Source of the DNA: Janthinobacterium sp. PAMC25594
GTDB taxonomy: Bacteria > Pseudomonadota > Gammaproteobacteria > Burkholderiales > Burkholderiaceae_D
Reading direction: 5' to 3'
Assembly (NCBI RefSeq): GCF_019443505.1
Contig: NZ_CP080377.1
Coordinates: 372,001 to 436,000 of the forward strand
DNA length: 64,000 nt
Shown here: piece by piece, positions 49,002 to 58,860 of the stretch
How the letters are laid out: each line of letters begins with the position of its first letter
How positions within the stretch are numbered: the stretch's first letter is position 1
Program-made: the position numbers and the translations under genes
Notes under the pieces: generated by a model
Database searches by the model: none
What the model was told of the DNA's origin: nothing
The model's input: the letters and a program-made list of their open reading frames with translations, nothing else

Positions 49002-49373
49002 TCAGCCGCAGGCGCGCGTGCAGCTGCGGTATTGCACTTCGCACGCTTGCTGGCGTTCGGCGCGCCGGGCGCGGAAGGCCTGGGCTTGCGTCGGTTGCAG
49101 CTGTTGCGACTGTGGCCCCGTTTCCCGGCTCGCGGCCGCGTAGGGATTGCTGCCGGGCTTCATCGACAAGATGGGGCTGGTGTCGTTTTCCGTGGCGCCT
49201 TGCGCTTGCGCGCGGCAATCCTGGCGTGCGGACGCGCACATGGGTGCGCACAAGCCCGCCTCGGGGATGGCCTTGGGTATGTCGCGCTTGTTCTGCTCCT
49301 GTACTTGCGCATGCACAGGCGTCGTCAGGGCCAGGCAGGCCAGCAGTATCAAAGGGCTGGCAACTTTCAGCAT
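49002..49373 (-). CDS. Secreted Cys-rich hypothetical protein
   Basis: 123 residues; ATG at 49373 gives a clear signal peptide ending PVHAQ. The mature part has six Cys (LCAPMCASARQDCRAQ and QACEVQYRSCTRACG) that could make three disulfides, separated by a polar Gln-rich linker. No family recognised. Monocistronic, convergent with holB. Confidence 0.7.
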   Translation of the reverse strand: MLKVASPLILLACLALTTPVHAQVQEQNKRDIPKAIPEAGLCAPMCASARQDCRAQAQGATENDTSPILSMKPGSNPYAAASRETGPQSQQLQPTQAQAFRARRAERQQACEVQYRSCTRACG

Positions 49374-49527
49374 GAACACTCTCCACGTTTCCGCGCGCAA
49401 CCCCATGGCTGCGCACCGGCCGCTCACTATACATCTTGATAACTTTTTTGCCTAGCGCGCCATGTCCGTTTGCCACGTTCTGAACCCGGTGTTACAGTCA
49501 AGGCACTGGACAGCAACGGAGGCGTGC

Positions 49528-49914
49528 ATGAAACGGGTCACTGGCATTGGCGGCATCTTTTTCCACGCGCAAGACCCGGCCGCGCTGCGCGCCTGGTACC
49601 AGCGCCACCTGGGCCTGGACGTGCAGCCATGGGGCGGGGCCGCCTTCAGCTGGACGGATGCCGAAGGCCAGCCCACGGGCGGCACCACCATCTGGTCCGT
49701 GGCATCAGCGGACAGCGAGCAGTTCGCGCCCGGCAAGGCTGCCTTCATGGTCAATTACCGGGTCGACGACCTCGACGCGCTGCTGCAAGCCTTGCGCGAC
49801 GAGGGCTGCACCGTGCTGGAGAAGGCGCCGGACTCGGAATACGGCCAGTTCGGCTGGGTCATCGATCCCGAGGGCAACAAGGTGGAGCTGTGGCAGCCGC
49901 CCGAGGGACAATAG
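49528..49914 (+). CDS. VOC family (glyoxalase-like) protein
   Basis: 128 residues; ATG at 49528 follows GGAGG. The fold is shown by GGIFFHAQDPAALRAWYQRHLGLDV and YGQFGWVIDPEGNKVELWQPP. Metal ligands include the early His and the final Glu. No substrate can be assigned. Confidence 0.88.
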   Translation: MKRVTGIGGIFFHAQDPAALRAWYQRHLGLDVQPWGGAAFSWTDAEGQPTGGTTIWSVASADSEQFAPGKAAFMVNYRVDDLDALLQALRDEGCTVLEKAPDSEYGQFGWVIDPEGNKVELWQPPEGQ

Positions 49915-49971
49915 ACCGGTCAGGCGCCGGATCAGCGATAATATCGGCTCTGCCAACCATTCTATTTATTT

Positions 49972-50604
49972 ATGCGCGACATTATTGCTGGATTTCTACG
50001 CTTCCAAAAAGAGGTTTTCCCTGCGCGCCGCGAATTGTTCAAGACCCTGGCCACGGGACAAACCCCGAAGGCCCTGTTCATTTCCTGCTCGGACAGCCGC
50101 ATGGTGCCAGAGCTGGTGACGCAGCGCGAGCCAGGCGAACTCTTCGTGATCCGCAACGCGGGCAACATCGTGCCCTCGTATGGCCCGGAACCGGGCGGCG
50201 TCAGCGCCACGGTGGAATTTGCCGTGTCGGCCCTGAACGTGAGCGATATCGTCATTTGCGGCCATTCCGACTGCGGCGCGATGAAGGCGATCGCCACCTG
50301 CGCCTGCCTCGATCACATGCCGGCCGTGCGCAGCTGGCTGCACCATGCCGATGCGGCGCGCATGATCAACGAGTCGGTCGAGCATCCGACGGAACAGTCG
50401 CGCATCGACGGCATGGTGCGCGCCAACGTGGTGGCGCAACTGAATAACCTGCGCACCCATCCTTCGGTGGCGCTGGCCATGGCGCAGAACCGGCTGACCC
50501 TGCACGGCTGGGTGTACGACATCGAGAACGGTTCCCTCGATGCGCTCGACGAGTCGACCGGCAACTTCGTTCCGCTGGCGGAACACCCGGCCTCGCAGCT
50601 GTAA
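49972..50604 (+). CDS. can: Beta-carbonic anhydrase
   Basis: 210 residues. It interconverts CO2 and bicarbonate. Zinc ligands lie in CSDSRMVPE and [10 protein letters not shown], with [11 protein letters not shown] between. No signal peptide, so it is cytoplasmic. Terminated by a strong hairpin. Confidence 0.94.
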   Translation: MRDIIAGFLRFQKEVFPARRELFKTLATGQTPKALFISCSDSRMVPELVTQREPGELFVIRNAGNIVPSYGPEPGGVSATVEFAVSALNVSDIVICGHSDCGAMKAIATCACLDHMPAVRSWLHHADAARMINESVEHPTEQSRIDGMVRANVVAQLNNLRTHPSVALAMAQNRLTLHGWVYDIENGSLDALDESTGNFVPLAEHPASQL

Positions 50605-50612
50605 GCCGCCGC

Positions 50613-50650
50613 GGCAGGGGCGCGCCCCAGCGCTTCCCCTGCCAGTTTTT
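50613..50650 (+). terminator. Rho-independent terminator, can
   Basis: GGCAGGGG / CCCCTGCC stem enclosing a smaller hairpin, followed by AGTTTTT. Confidence 0.8.
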
Positions 50651-50675
50651 GCCCGCTCCGGTACAATCCCGCCCT

Positions 50676-51455
50676 ATGTATATCGATTCCCATTGCCATA
50701 TCAATTTCCCCGAGCTGGCTGCTCGCATGCCCGAGATCCTCGCCAAGATGGCCGAGAACAAGGTGACGCACGCGCTGTGCGTGTCCGTCGACTTGCCGGA
50801 CTTCCCGCAGGTGCTGGCCCTGGCCGAGCAGTATCCGCACATTTTCGCCTCCGTCGGCGTGCATCCCGACTACGAAGATACGCCTGAACCGTCCGTGGAA
50901 GACCTGGTGCGGCTGGCCGACCACCCGAAGATCATCGCCATCGGCGAGACGGGCCTCGACTATTTCCGCCTGACGGGCGACCTCGAATGGCAGCGCGAAC
51001 GTTTTCGCACGCACATCAAGGCTTCAAGAATCACCCGTAAACCCTTGATTATTCACACAAGAGCGGCCAGCGAAGACACCATCCGCATCATGCGCGAAGA
51101 GGGCGCGGGCGTGGCCGACGGCGGCGTGGCCGGCGTCATGCATTGCTTTACGGAATCGCTGGAAGTGGCGCGCGCCGCCATCGACATGGGTTTCTACATT
51201 TCCTTTTCCGGCATCGTCACGTTCAAGAGCGCCAAGGATTTGCAGGCCGTGGCCCTGGAAGTGCCGCTTGAGCGCATCCTGATCGAGACGGATTCGCCGT
51301 ATCTGGCGCCCGTGCCGTTCCGCGGCCGCATGAACGAACCGGGCTATGTGGCCCACGTGGCGGAATACCTGTCGACCCTGAAAGGCATCCCGCTGGCCCA
51401 GGTGGCGCAGCAGACGACGGATAATTTCTTCAAGTTATTCAATCAGTTGCCGTAA
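50676..51455 (+). CDS. TatD family metal-dependent hydrolase
   Basis: 259 residues; start at 50676. TIM-barrel metal hydrolase with HxH in MYIDSHCHINFPEL, the ETGLDYF Glu, PLIIHTRAA and ETDSPYLAPVPFRGRMNEP. TatD-like enzymes act as DNases, including 3'-exonuclease and D-aminoacyl-tRNA related activities. In betaproteobacteria it often follows holB, as here after three extra genes. Confidence 0.93.
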   Translation: MYIDSHCHINFPELAARMPEILAKMAENKVTHALCVSVDLPDFPQVLALAEQYPHIFASVGVHPDYEDTPEPSVEDLVRLADHPKIIAIGETGLDYFRLTGDLEWQRERFRTHIKASRITRKPLIIHTRAASEDTIRIMREEGAGVADGGVAGVMHCFTESLEVARAAIDMGFYISFSGIVTFKSAKDLQAVALEVPLERILIETDSPYLAPVPFRGRMNEPGYVAHVAEYLSTLKGIPLAQVAQQTTDNFFKLFNQLP

Positions 51456-51471
51456 CTTCTTAAGGTTAGCC

Positions 51472-52122
51472 ATGATGAAAAAACTCGCTGCGGCGATGCT
51501 CTTGTGCTGGGCGACTGCCAGCCAGGCGGCGCCGGATCCGGACAGCTTTTTCCGCGCCGTGTCCGTCAACAACGCCAGCGGCGTGCGCAGCATGCTGCTT
51601 GAGGGCATGAACCCGAACCAGCCTGATACGCAGCGGGGCGACATACCGCTCGTGCTGGCCCTGCGCGACGATGCGGACAAAGTGTTCAAGCTGCTGCTCG
51701 ACACGCCCGGCATCGACATCGAAGCGCGCTCGGCCAATGGCAACACGGCGCTGATGATGGCGGCCTACAAGCACAAGCAGGACGCGGTGAACGCCTTGCT
51801 GGCCAAGGGCGCCAAGGTCAACCAGAGCGGCTGGACGGCGCTGCACTATGCGGCCTCGGCGGGCGACTTGCCCATCATGAAGATCTTTCTGGAGCGCGAC
51901 GCCGTGGTCGATGCGCGCGCACCGGCCAACGTCACGCCGTTGATGTTCGCCGCCCGCGAAGGACAGGAAGGCGCCGTCAAACTGCTGCTGTCCTGGGGCG
52001 CGGACGCCAGCCTGAAAAGCGACCATGGCTGGACGGCCGCGCAGTTCGCCCAGGCCGGCGACAAGCCGGGCGTGGTGGCCATCATCGAAGCGGCGCAAAA
52101 GGCGCGCGCCGGCAGAAAGTAA
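51472..52122 (+). CDS. Secreted ankyrin-repeat protein
   Basis: 216 residues with a signal peptide (MMKKLAAAMLLCWATASQA) and about five ankyrin repeats (NGNTALMMAAYKHKQDAVNALLAKG, SGWTALHYAAS). Probably periplasmic and protein-binding. Starts 16 bases after tatD and is likely cotranscribed; this pair is common in the group. Confidence 0.9.
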   Translation: MMKKLAAAMLLCWATASQAAPDPDSFFRAVSVNNASGVRSMLLEGMNPNQPDTQRGDIPLVLALRDDADKVFKLLLDTPGIDIEARSANGNTALMMAAYKHKQDAVNALLAKGAKVNQSGWTALHYAASAGDLPIMKIFLERDAVVDARAPANVTPLMFAAREGQEGAVKLLLSWGADASLKSDHGWTAAQFAQAGDKPGVVAIIEAAQKARAGRK

Positions 52123-52138
52123 TCTTTGTATTAATATT

Positions 52139-52168
52139 TTCCATGCCAGCGCTGAAACTGGCATGGAA
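52139..52168. other. 11-bp perfect hairpin after the ankyrin gene
   Basis: TTCCATGCCAG / CTGGCATGGAA around CGCTGAAA, 16 bases past the stop. It lacks a T-tract; probably a weak terminator or mRNA 3' end stabiliser. Confidence 0.55.
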
Positions 52169-52375
52169 TTGCCTCTCACCTCAGCCCTTTGTTCTCCGTG
52201 GCGATTAACGATAATGGTCGTGTCGCATTAATCAGGAGATCGTCGCATGGGCCATCACACCACCGTCAGGCGCCGGCTGTATTGTCGCCGCCCCGCGCGC
52301 AGCCCGTGCGACATCACTGCTTTCTGGAATGACAAAACCGATCGGCCATCGGAGCCAGACTCCAAGAGGACAGAC

Positions 52376-53299
52376 ATGCTGAATGAACGAGAAATCGAGA
52401 GTTGTTACCTGGGGCAATTTATCCCCGTCCATTACCATCACAATATGTTGATGGACCAGAACCGCATGCACGGGTTCAAGTCGGCGATCGATTACGCCGT
52501 GAAACCCGGCATGAAGGTGCTGGAACTGGGCGGCGGCACCGGCGTGTTGTCGTGGTTTGCGGCCGCGCGCGCCGACAAGGTGTGGTGCGTGGAATTCAAT
52601 CCGGACATGGTCAAGGAAGCGCGCAAGATGCTGGCGCTCAACCCCAATGGTGAAAAAGTCGAAGTCGTCCATGCGGACGCCTTCGAATACCTGCCGCCCG
52701 AGCCCGTTGACGTGGTCATTTGCGAAATGATCCATGTTGGCATGCTGCGCGAAAAGCAGGTGGAAGTGATCGAATCGTTCAAGCGCCGCTACCTGGCCCG
52801 CTTCGGCGGCCCGCTGCCCATCTTCCTGCCTGAAGCCGTCATCATGGCCGTGCAGCCGATGCAGCAGGAGTACGACTTCGAGGGCTTTTACGCGCCCATC
52901 GTGCAATTTCAGGAAACCGCGGCCATTCACCCGGGCGTGCAGGAACTGGCGCCACCATCCGTCTACAGCATCATCGACTTCAGCCAGCCAACGGACAGCG
53001 TGTTCGGTTTCGACGGCAAGTTCGTCGTCGAGCGCAGCGGCACCCTGAACGCCTTGCGTTTCGTTACCAAGAACATCCTGGCCGTCGTGCCCGAGCGCTC
53101 GACCACCATCGACTGGCTGAACCACTACATGTGTCTGCCGCTGGCGGCGCCGATGGCCGTGAAGGCGGGCGACGTGTTGCAGGTGAGCTTCCAGTACCGC
53201 GCGGGCGGCTCGATCCCCTCGCTGGAAGCGTCGATCCGCGCGCAGGTGATTTACGATGTCAACTTGCAACCGGTAGGACAGAACGCCGTCTACGCGTAA
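52376..53299 (+). CDS. PRMT-like SAM-dependent methyltransferase
   Basis: 307 residues from ATG 52376, which follows GAGGA; the in-frame sequence upstream to 52247 does not look coding. The first part resembles protein arginine methyltransferases: YHHNMLMDQNRMHGFKSAI, the SAM site VLELGGGTGVLSWFAA and CVEFNP. It also has CEMIHVGMLRE, whose two Glu are nine residues apart like the PRMT double-E loop. A beta-rich C-terminal part follows. The usual PRMT THW loop is not evident. The substrate could be protein or a small molecule. Confidence 0.8.
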   Translation: MLNEREIESCYLGQFIPVHYHHNMLMDQNRMHGFKSAIDYAVKPGMKVLELGGGTGVLSWFAAARADKVWCVEFNPDMVKEARKMLALNPNGEKVEVVHADAFEYLPPEPVDVVICEMIHVGMLREKQVEVIESFKRRYLARFGGPLPIFLPEAVIMAVQPMQQEYDFEGFYAPIVQFQETAAIHPGVQELAPPSVYSIIDFSQPTDSVFGFDGKFVVERSGTLNALRFVTKNILAVVPERSTTIDWLNHYMCLPLAAPMAVKAGDVLQVSFQYRAGGSIPSLEASIRAQVIYDVNLQPVGQNAVYA

Positions 53300-53318
53300 G
53301 TATCATTAATGTAAAGGC

Positions 53319-53349
53319 AACGCCGCGGGCATTTCGTCCTGCGGCGTTT
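53319..53349 (+). terminator. Probable terminator, methyltransferase gene
   Basis: AACGCCGC-GGG pairs with CCTGCGGCGTT with one bulge, followed by TTTG, 20 bases past the stop. Confidence 0.6.
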
Positions 53350-53399
53350 GTCCATTCAGGGTATATTTCGTGTTTTACCCACTGGACAGCTTTATTATC

Positions 53400-53648
53400 A
53401 TGGAACAGATCGATCAGCGTTACCTCGTGCAACAGAACAAAATCAGCGATGGCGAGACCAAGCCGCCCGTGTTTGCCAAGGTAATGCGCAGCAAGGAAGG
53501 CGTGTTTGAAGGCGTGTCCTTCATCAAGTCGAAGGAAAAGGCCAGCATCCTGACCATCGAAGAGGCCAACCAGGCCATCAAATGGGCCGGCAGCAAGAAA
53601 CCGAACGCACATGAGTACATCACGAAAGTGATTTGCGTCGGCCAGTAA
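53400..53648 (+). CDS. Small hypothetical protein
   Basis: 82 residues from ATG 53400; GTG at 53370 would add ten. Soluble, charged, with no signal peptide. It contains YLVQQNKISDG and EEANQAIKWAGSKKPNAHEY. The ribosome-binding site is weak. No family recognised. Confidence 0.6.
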   Translation: MEQIDQRYLVQQNKISDGETKPPVFAKVMRSKEGVFEGVSFIKSKEKASILTIEEANQAIKWAGSKKPNAHEYITKVICVGQ

Positions 53649-53801
53649 GCCCCCCGTTCATTCCCGTTTTTGCACCGTTCATCCCCGCATTGTGCCGTTC
53701 ATCGCACGGCCGTTGCCGCCCCGGCGGCGCTTGACTATAGTGCCGTCACGGTAGCGGGGCAAGCACGGCTTGCTCCGCACATTTTATTCGGGGGGAACGC
53801 G

Positions 53802-53999
53802 ATGCTGGGATTTGTGCTGTGGCTGCTGCTCTTGCTGGTGTGCTGGCCCCTGGCCTTGCTGGCCCTCGTGCTGTATCCGCTGGCCTGGCTGCTGTTGCTG
53901 CCATTGCGCTTGATCGGCATCGGCGTGGAAGGCGTGTTCGAATTGCTGCGCGCCATCGTCATGTTGCCGGCCCGCGTGCTGGGCGGCGGGCGGCGCTAA
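53802..53999 (+). CDS. Small membrane protein
   Basis: 65 residues, start at 53802 after GGGGG. Two hydrophobic segments (FVLWLLLLLVCWPLALLALVLY and WLLLLPLRLIGIG) then an amphipathic C-terminus. Probably inner-membrane. No family recognised. A terminator follows. Confidence 0.65.
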   Translation: MLGFVLWLLLLLVCWPLALLALVLYPLAWLLLLPLRLIGIGVEGVFELLRAIVMLPARVLGGGRR

Positions 54000-54014
54000 A
54001 TACATGTTTCCCAT

Positions 54015-54045
54015 AAAAAATGGCGCCCTCGGCGCCATTTTTTTT
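54015..54045. terminator. Bidirectional rho-independent terminator
   Basis: TGGCGCC / GGCGCCA around CTC, flanked by six A and eight T. It serves the small membrane protein gene (+) and pldA (-). Confidence 0.92.
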
Positions 54046-54060
54046 ATATCACTGCCTTGC

Positions 54061-55179
54061 TTACAGGTCGACCATGAAACCGGCGCCGATCGATTTCTGC
54101 GAATAGTTGTAGTCGATCAAGCTCTGGCCATAGCCGGAGAACAGTTGCAGATAGCCTTTCAGGTTGGCTTTCAATGGGAAAGCCCAGCTGGCCTGCATCG
54201 AGCCATGTTTCTTGCTGAAATTGCGGCGCGCCGTCACGGCATACTCGTGACCCTTGTTACGGTAGCTCACGCGCAAGTCGCCATGCCCCATGTAATCGGT
54301 GATGTCGATATTGTCATTGTCGGTCTTGCCATTGTCGAGGCGGTGCCAGATGCGCGTCGTGACGGCCAGGTTGTCTTTTTCCACGCCCAGCTCGGCATAC
54401 ACGCGGTTCCAGCTGCGCGACAGGGTCGAGGTCTGACCATTCGACTGGTGCACCAGACCGAAATTCAGGTAATTGAATTCCACGCCGGCAAAGTTCTTGT
54501 TGATCGGCAAGACCAGCATCAATTCCGGCTGATAGTTGGTCTCGCGGAAGGGGCTCGATGCCTTGCGGTTATACGCCTGCCAGAAACTTTGCTGCGTGTA
54601 GCCGAACCACATGTCGATGGGCGTGCCGGCGATGTCTTCCAGCAGCTTCATCTTGAAACTCAGCTGGAATGTCAATTCCACATGCTGGCTCTTGACACCG
54701 CCTGGCGTGAAATCCTGGAACGGCTCGTCGTTCGAAGCGTCGCTGTAGTTGGCCAGCAGCAGATAGGTGTCGCGGTGCGGGCGGAAGTTGAACAGGCCGC
54801 GCTTCGAGGCATCGTTGAGTTCCCACGATTGTTGCGTGCGCGAAATCGGCGCTTCCGGCGGCGCCGCGCCAGCCTGGGCAATGGCGGGAATGGCGGCGTT
54901 GACGGCGTCCGGCGTGGCCACGCCAGGCGGGCTGACAAGCGTGAGGGGGGCGACCTCGGCGGCCGCTGCCAGGGTCACTGCCGCAGCTGCGGGATCGCCG
55001 CCGGCGGCGATGGTGGCTTTTTCCGCCGCCTTGGCCAGGGTGTCGAAGCAGCCCAGGCGGGCGCTGGCGTCACCGAGCACGGCGCAACGCTGCATTTGCT
55101 GTTCCAGTTCGCCGGCCATGGCCAGCGCTGGCGACGCCAGCAGGGAGGAGAGGATTATTTTTCTTAGTCGGATAGTCAT
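54061..55179 (-). CDS. pldA: Outer-membrane phospholipase A
   Basis: 372 residues; start at 55179 with signal peptide ending ALAMA. An N-terminal extension of about 100 Ala-rich residues with two Cys precedes the 12-stranded barrel. The catalytic site is in GLVHQSNGQTSTLSRSWNRVY (His, Ser and Asn region) typical of OMPLA. It hydrolyses phospholipids in the outer membrane. The C-terminal residue is Leu rather than Phe. Confidence 0.92.
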   Translation of the reverse strand: MTIRLRKIILSSLLASPALAMAGELEQQMQRCAVLGDASARLGCFDTLAKAAEKATIAAGGDPAAAAVTLAAAAEVAPLTLVSPPGVATPDAVNAAIPAIAQAGAAPPEAPISRTQQSWELNDASKRGLFNFRPHRDTYLLLANYSDASNDEPFQDFTPGGVKSQHVELTFQLSFKMKLLEDIAGTPIDMWFGYTQQSFWQAYNRKASSPFRETNYQPELMLVLPINKNFAGVEFNYLNFGLVHQSNGQTSTLSRSWNRVYAELGVEKDNLAVTTRIWHRLDNGKTDNDNIDITDYMGHGDLRVSYRNKGHEYAVTARRNFSKKHGSMQASWAFPLKANLKGYLQLFSGYGQSLIDYNYSQKSIGAGFMVDL

Positions 55180-55466
55180 AGATTGAGTAGGGCATGTCAT
55201 TCGGTGCGCACCTGGGCTGGCATGCCGGCGGCGTCGCCTTGCACGATCATTTACGGTGCGTGTTGATTTTGATTAATCTTTACTGGATTAATAAAGTTGA
55301 AAGTATAGCGGAATCTCTTGTTTATTCTATGCAACGCGCGTGCGCGCTAATGTTAGTGTTGTACGCATGGTAAAAAATGGTTACGCGCCATCCTCCAAAT
55401 CGATGTCTGCTACACTGGAAAACCGGCGCAAAGCAAGTCGTGCCGGGGTTAGCCATGGAGATTGTG

Positions 55467-57575
55467 ATGACCCGCAAAACACCTATCGAGCGCTACCGCA
55501 ACATCGGCATCAGCGCCCATATCGACGCCGGCAAGACCACCACCACCGAGCGCATCCTGTTTTATACGGGGGTGAATCACAAGATCGGTGAAGTGCACAA
55601 CGGCGCCGCCACCATGGACTGGATGGAGCAGGAGCAGGAACGGGGCATCACCATCACCTCGGCCGCCACCACGGCGTTCTGGAAAGGGATGGCCGGCAAC
55701 TTCCCCGAACACCGCATCAACATCATCGATACGCCCGGCCACGTGGATTTCACGATCGAGGTGGAGCGCTCGATGCGCGTGCTCGACGGCGCCGTGATGG
55801 TCTACGATGCCGTCGGCGGCGTGCAGCCCCAGTCCGAGACGGTCTGGCGGCAAGCCAACAAATACCACGTGCCGCGCATCGCCTTCATCAACAAGATGGA
55901 CCGGGTGGGTGCGGATTTCTTGCGCGTGCGCAAGCAGATCGGCGAGCGCCTGAAAGGCGTGGCCGTGCCCATCCAGCTGCCCATCGGCGCCGAAGAGCAT
56001 TTCACGGGCGTCATCGACCTGCTGAAAATGCGCGCCATCACCTGGGATGACGCCAGCCAGGGCGTGCAGTTCAGCTATGGCGAGATTCCCGCCGAGCTGC
56101 TGGCGCAGGCGCAGCAGTGGCACGAGCATATGGTCGAGCACGCGGCCGAAGCCACTCTTGCCATGACGGAACGCTACCTGAATGGCGACACGTTCACGGA
56201 AGCGGAACTGAAACAGGCCTTGCGCGCGCGCACCATCCGCAACGAGATCGTGCCCATGCTGTGCGGCAGCGCTTTTAAAAACAAGGGCGTGCAAGCGATG
56301 CTGGACGCCGTCATCGAATACCTGCCGTCGCCGATGGAAGTGCCGCCCATCATGGGACACGACGAGCACGACAACGAGGTGGAGCGCCATCCGACGGACG
56401 AGGAGCACTTTGCCGCGCTGGCCTTCAAGATCATGACGGACCCGTTCGTGGGGCAACTGACGTTCTTCCGCGTGTATTCGGGCGTGGTGAACTCGGGCGA
56501 CATGGTCTACAACCCCACCAAGAGCGCGCGCGAGCGCCTGGGGCGCATCCTGCAGATGCATGCGAACGAGCGCAAGGAAATCAAGGAAGTGTATGCGGGC
56601 GACATCGCCGCCGCCGTGGGCCTGAAAGCCGTCACCACGGGCGACACCCTGTGCGCCATCGACCACGTCATCGTGCTGGAAAAGATGATTTTCCCGGAAC
56701 CCGTGATTTCCCAGGCGGTCGAACCGAAGACCAAGCCTGACCAGGAAAAGATGGGCATCGCCCTGAACCGGCTGGCGCAGGAAGACCCGTCGTTCCGGGT
56801 GCATACGGACGAGGAATCGGGCCAGACCATCATGTCCGGCATGGGAGAATTGCACCTGGAAATTCTGGTCGACCGCATGCGGCGCGAATTCGGCGTGGAA
56901 GCGAACGTGGGCAAGCCGCAGGTGGCGTACCGCGAGACCATCACGCGCGCGGTGGACGATATCGAGGGCAAGTTCGTCAAGCAATCGGGCGGACGGGGCC
57001 AGTACGGCCACGTGGTGCTGAAACTGGAACCCTTGCCGCCAGGTACGGGCTACCAGTTCGTCGACGCCATCAAGGGCGGCGTCGTGCCGCGCGAATTCAT
57101 CCCGGCCGTCGACAAGGGCATCGCCGAAACGTTAAAGTCTGGCGTGCTGGCCGGCTATCCGGTCGTCGACGTCAAGGCCACGCTGACGTTCGGCTCCTAC
57201 CACGACGTCGATTCCAACGAAAACGCGTTCCGCATGGCCGGCTCCATCGCCTTCAAGGACGGCATGCGCAAAGCGCATCCCGTGCTGCTGGAACCGATGA
57301 TGCAGGTGGAGGCGGAAACGCCGGAAGAATTCATGGGCAACGTCATGGGCGATTTGACGGCCCGCCGCGGCATGGTGCAGGGCGTCGACGACATCCCCGG
57401 CGGCGCGGGGCGCATCGTCAAGGCCCTGGTGCCGCTGGCGGAAATGTTCGGCTATTCCACCACCCTGCGTTCGCTGACCCAGGGCAGGGCCACCTACACG
57501 ATGGAATTCAAGCATTATGCGGCCGTGCCCAAGCATATCCTGGACCAGGTGGCATCGGCCGGTAAAGCCAGGTAG
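55467..57575 (+). CDS. fusA: Elongation factor G (stand-alone copy)
   Basis: 702 residues; ATG at 55467 follows GGAG, and an upstream in-frame extension to 55377 is unlikely. All G motifs are present: [26 protein letters not shown] and GSAF. Full five-domain EF-G ([15 protein letters not shown]-like [11 protein letters not shown]). It is not near rpsL, rpsG or tuf, so it is probably a second copy. Its TAG stop lies inside a dispersed palindrome. EF-G2-type roles include ribosome recycling or rescue. Confidence 0.92.
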   Translation: MTRKTPIERYRNIGISAHIDAGKTTTTERILFYTGVNHKIGEVHNGAATMDWMEQEQERGITITSAATTAFWKGMAGNFPEHRINIIDTPGHVDFTIEVERSMRVLDGAVMVYDAVGGVQPQSETVWRQANKYHVPRIAFINKMDRVGADFLRVRKQIGERLKGVAVPIQLPIGAEEHFTGVIDLLKMRAITWDDASQGVQFSYGEIPAELLAQAQQWHEHMVEHAAEATLAMTERYLNGDTFTEAELKQALRARTIRNEIVPMLCGSAFKNKGVQAMLDAVIEYLPSPMEVPPIMGHDEHDNEVERHPTDEEHFAALAFKIMTDPFVGQLTFFRVYSGVVNSGDMVYNPTKSARERLGRILQMHANERKEIKEVYAGDIAAAVGLKAVTTGDTLCAIDHVIVLEKMIFPEPVISQAVEPKTKPDQEKMGIALNRLAQEDPSFRVHTDEESGQTIMSGMGELHLEILVDRMRREFGVEANVGKPQVAYRETITRAVDDIEGKFVKQSGGRGQYGHVVLKLEPLPPGTGYQFVDAIKGGVVPREFIPAVDKGIAETLKSGVLAGYPVVDVKATLTFGSYHDVDSNENAFRMAGSIAFKDGMRKAHPVLLEPMMQVEAETPEEFMGNVMGDLTARRGMVQGVDDIPGGAGRIVKALVPLAEMFGYSTTLRSLTQGRATYTMEFKHYAAVPKHILDQVASAGKAR

Positions 57576-57611
57576 GTCGGATTAGCGGGGCAAAGCCCTG
57601 CGTAATCCGAC
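57572..57611. repeat. Dispersed GTCGGRTTA palindrome, copy 5
   Basis: GTAGGTCGGATTAGCGGGGC pairs with GCCCTGCGTAATCCGAC around AAA. It begins inside the stop codon of the EF-G gene. Confidence 0.85.
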
Positions 57612-57637
57612 ACCACCAACGGCCGTGCCAACAATGT

Positions 57638-57672
57638 TGTCGGGTTACGCGCGTTGCGCTAACCCGACCTAC
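57638..57672. repeat. Dispersed GTCGGRTTA palindrome, copy 6
   Basis: TTGTCGGGTTACGCGC pairs with GCGCTAACCCGACCTAC. The preceding GCCAACAAT is shared with copy 1, so the repeat unit extends beyond the hairpin. Confidence 0.85.
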
Positions 57673-57675
57673 GCA

Positions 57676-58839
57676 TCAATTCAGAAGGTTTTGCGCAATG
57701 ATGGCGTCCGCCATCTTTTCCGCCTCATCCACCGGCTGGCTCAGCGCTTTGGTCGTGTAGACGGTGGACGCCAGCATCGGCTGGTCCAGCGTTGCCCCTT
57801 CGCCATGACTCGTGTCGACCGTCACCGTGGTCGACAGGCCGATGCGCAGCGGGTGGGCGGCCAGTTCCTTCGGGTCCAGGGTGATGCGCACCGGCACGCG
57901 CTGCACCACCTTGATCCAGTTGCCCGTGGCGTTTTGCGCCGGCAACAGGGAAAACGCGCTGCCCGTGCCGGCCGACATGCCCAGCACCTTGCCGTGATAG
58001 ACCACCTTGCTGCCATACAAATCCGTTTCGATGGTCGCCGCCTGGCCGACGCGGATATTGCGCAATTCGGACTCCTTGAAGTTCGCGTCAACCCATAACT
58101 GATCGAGTGGCACGATGGACATCAAGGGCGTGCCCGGCGTCACGTGCGAGCCCAGCTGCACGCTGCGCTTGGCCACATAGCCCGAGACAGGCGCGACCAC
58201 GGCGTTGCGGCGCACGGCCAGCCACGCCTGCAGCACGTCGCCCCGCGCCGACAGCACGGCCGGATGGCTGGCCAGGTTGACGCCGGCCACGCCCGATTTG
58301 GCGGACTCGGCCTGGCGCTGCGCCACCGTCAGGGCCGCCTTGGCGTCATCGACGGCCTGTTTCGCATGGGCCAGGTCTTCGCCCGAGATCGTGTGGTCCA
58401 GCGCCAAGGGCGCGCGGCGCGCCAGGTTGCCCTGCGCCGTGGCCAGTGCCAGGCGGCGCTGCTCGATGATGGCGTCGTACTGCGCCACGCTGGCATAGCG
58501 TTCGCGCTCCTGGCGCACGATGTTGCCCAGCCGTGCCTGTGCCTGGCTCAGGGCCAGGTCCGCATCGATGGCGTTCAGCGTGATCAGCGGGGCGCCCGCT
58601 TTCACCATCTGCGTTTCGTCGGCGCGGATGGCGTCGACATTGCCCGTCACCTGCGCGGACAGGGTGACGAGGTTGCCGCCCACATAGGCATTGTCCGTCA
58701 CTTCTTCCTTGGCCAGCACTAATTGATAATAAACCGCCCAGGCGGCGCCGGCCACGAGAAAGGCGGCCGTGATGGCGATCAGGACGGCCTTGCGTTTGCC
58801 CGGCTGTTCGGTGGTGGTGGTGGTGGTATCGCTGCTCAT
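57676..58839 (-). CDS. emrA: Membrane fusion protein EmrA
   Basis: 387 residues. One N-terminal membrane helix (VLIAITAAFLVAGAAWAVYY), then biotinyl-lipoyl halves around a coiled coil and a beta-barrel. It bridges the MFS pump EmrB and the outer-membrane factor. Last gene of marR-emrB-nodT-emrA. Confidence 0.93.
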   Translation of the reverse strand: MSSDTTTTTTEQPGKRKAVLIAITAAFLVAGAAWAVYYQLVLAKEEVTDNAYVGGNLVTLSAQVTGNVDAIRADETQMVKAGAPLITLNAIDADLALSQAQARLGNIVRQERERYASVAQYDAIIEQRRLALATAQGNLARRAPLALDHTISGEDLAHAKQAVDDAKAALTVAQRQAESAKSGVAGVNLASHPAVLSARGDVLQAWLAVRRNAVVAPVSGYVAKRSVQLGSHVTPGTPLMSIVPLDQLWVDANFKESELRNIRVGQAATIETDLYGSKVVYHGKVLGMSAGTGSAFSLLPAQNATGNWIKVVQRVPVRITLDPKELAAHPLRIGLSTTVTVDTSHGEGATLDQPMLASTVYTTKALSQPVDEAEKMADAIIAQNLLN

Positions 58840-58860
58840 GATGTGTTCCGTAATCGATGG

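Noticed and set aside
52247..52375. N-terminal extension of the PRMT-like gene
   Set aside because: The extra 43 residues are Arg- and Pro-rich with no fold, while a GAGGA site precedes the ATG at 52376 and family similarity begins there.
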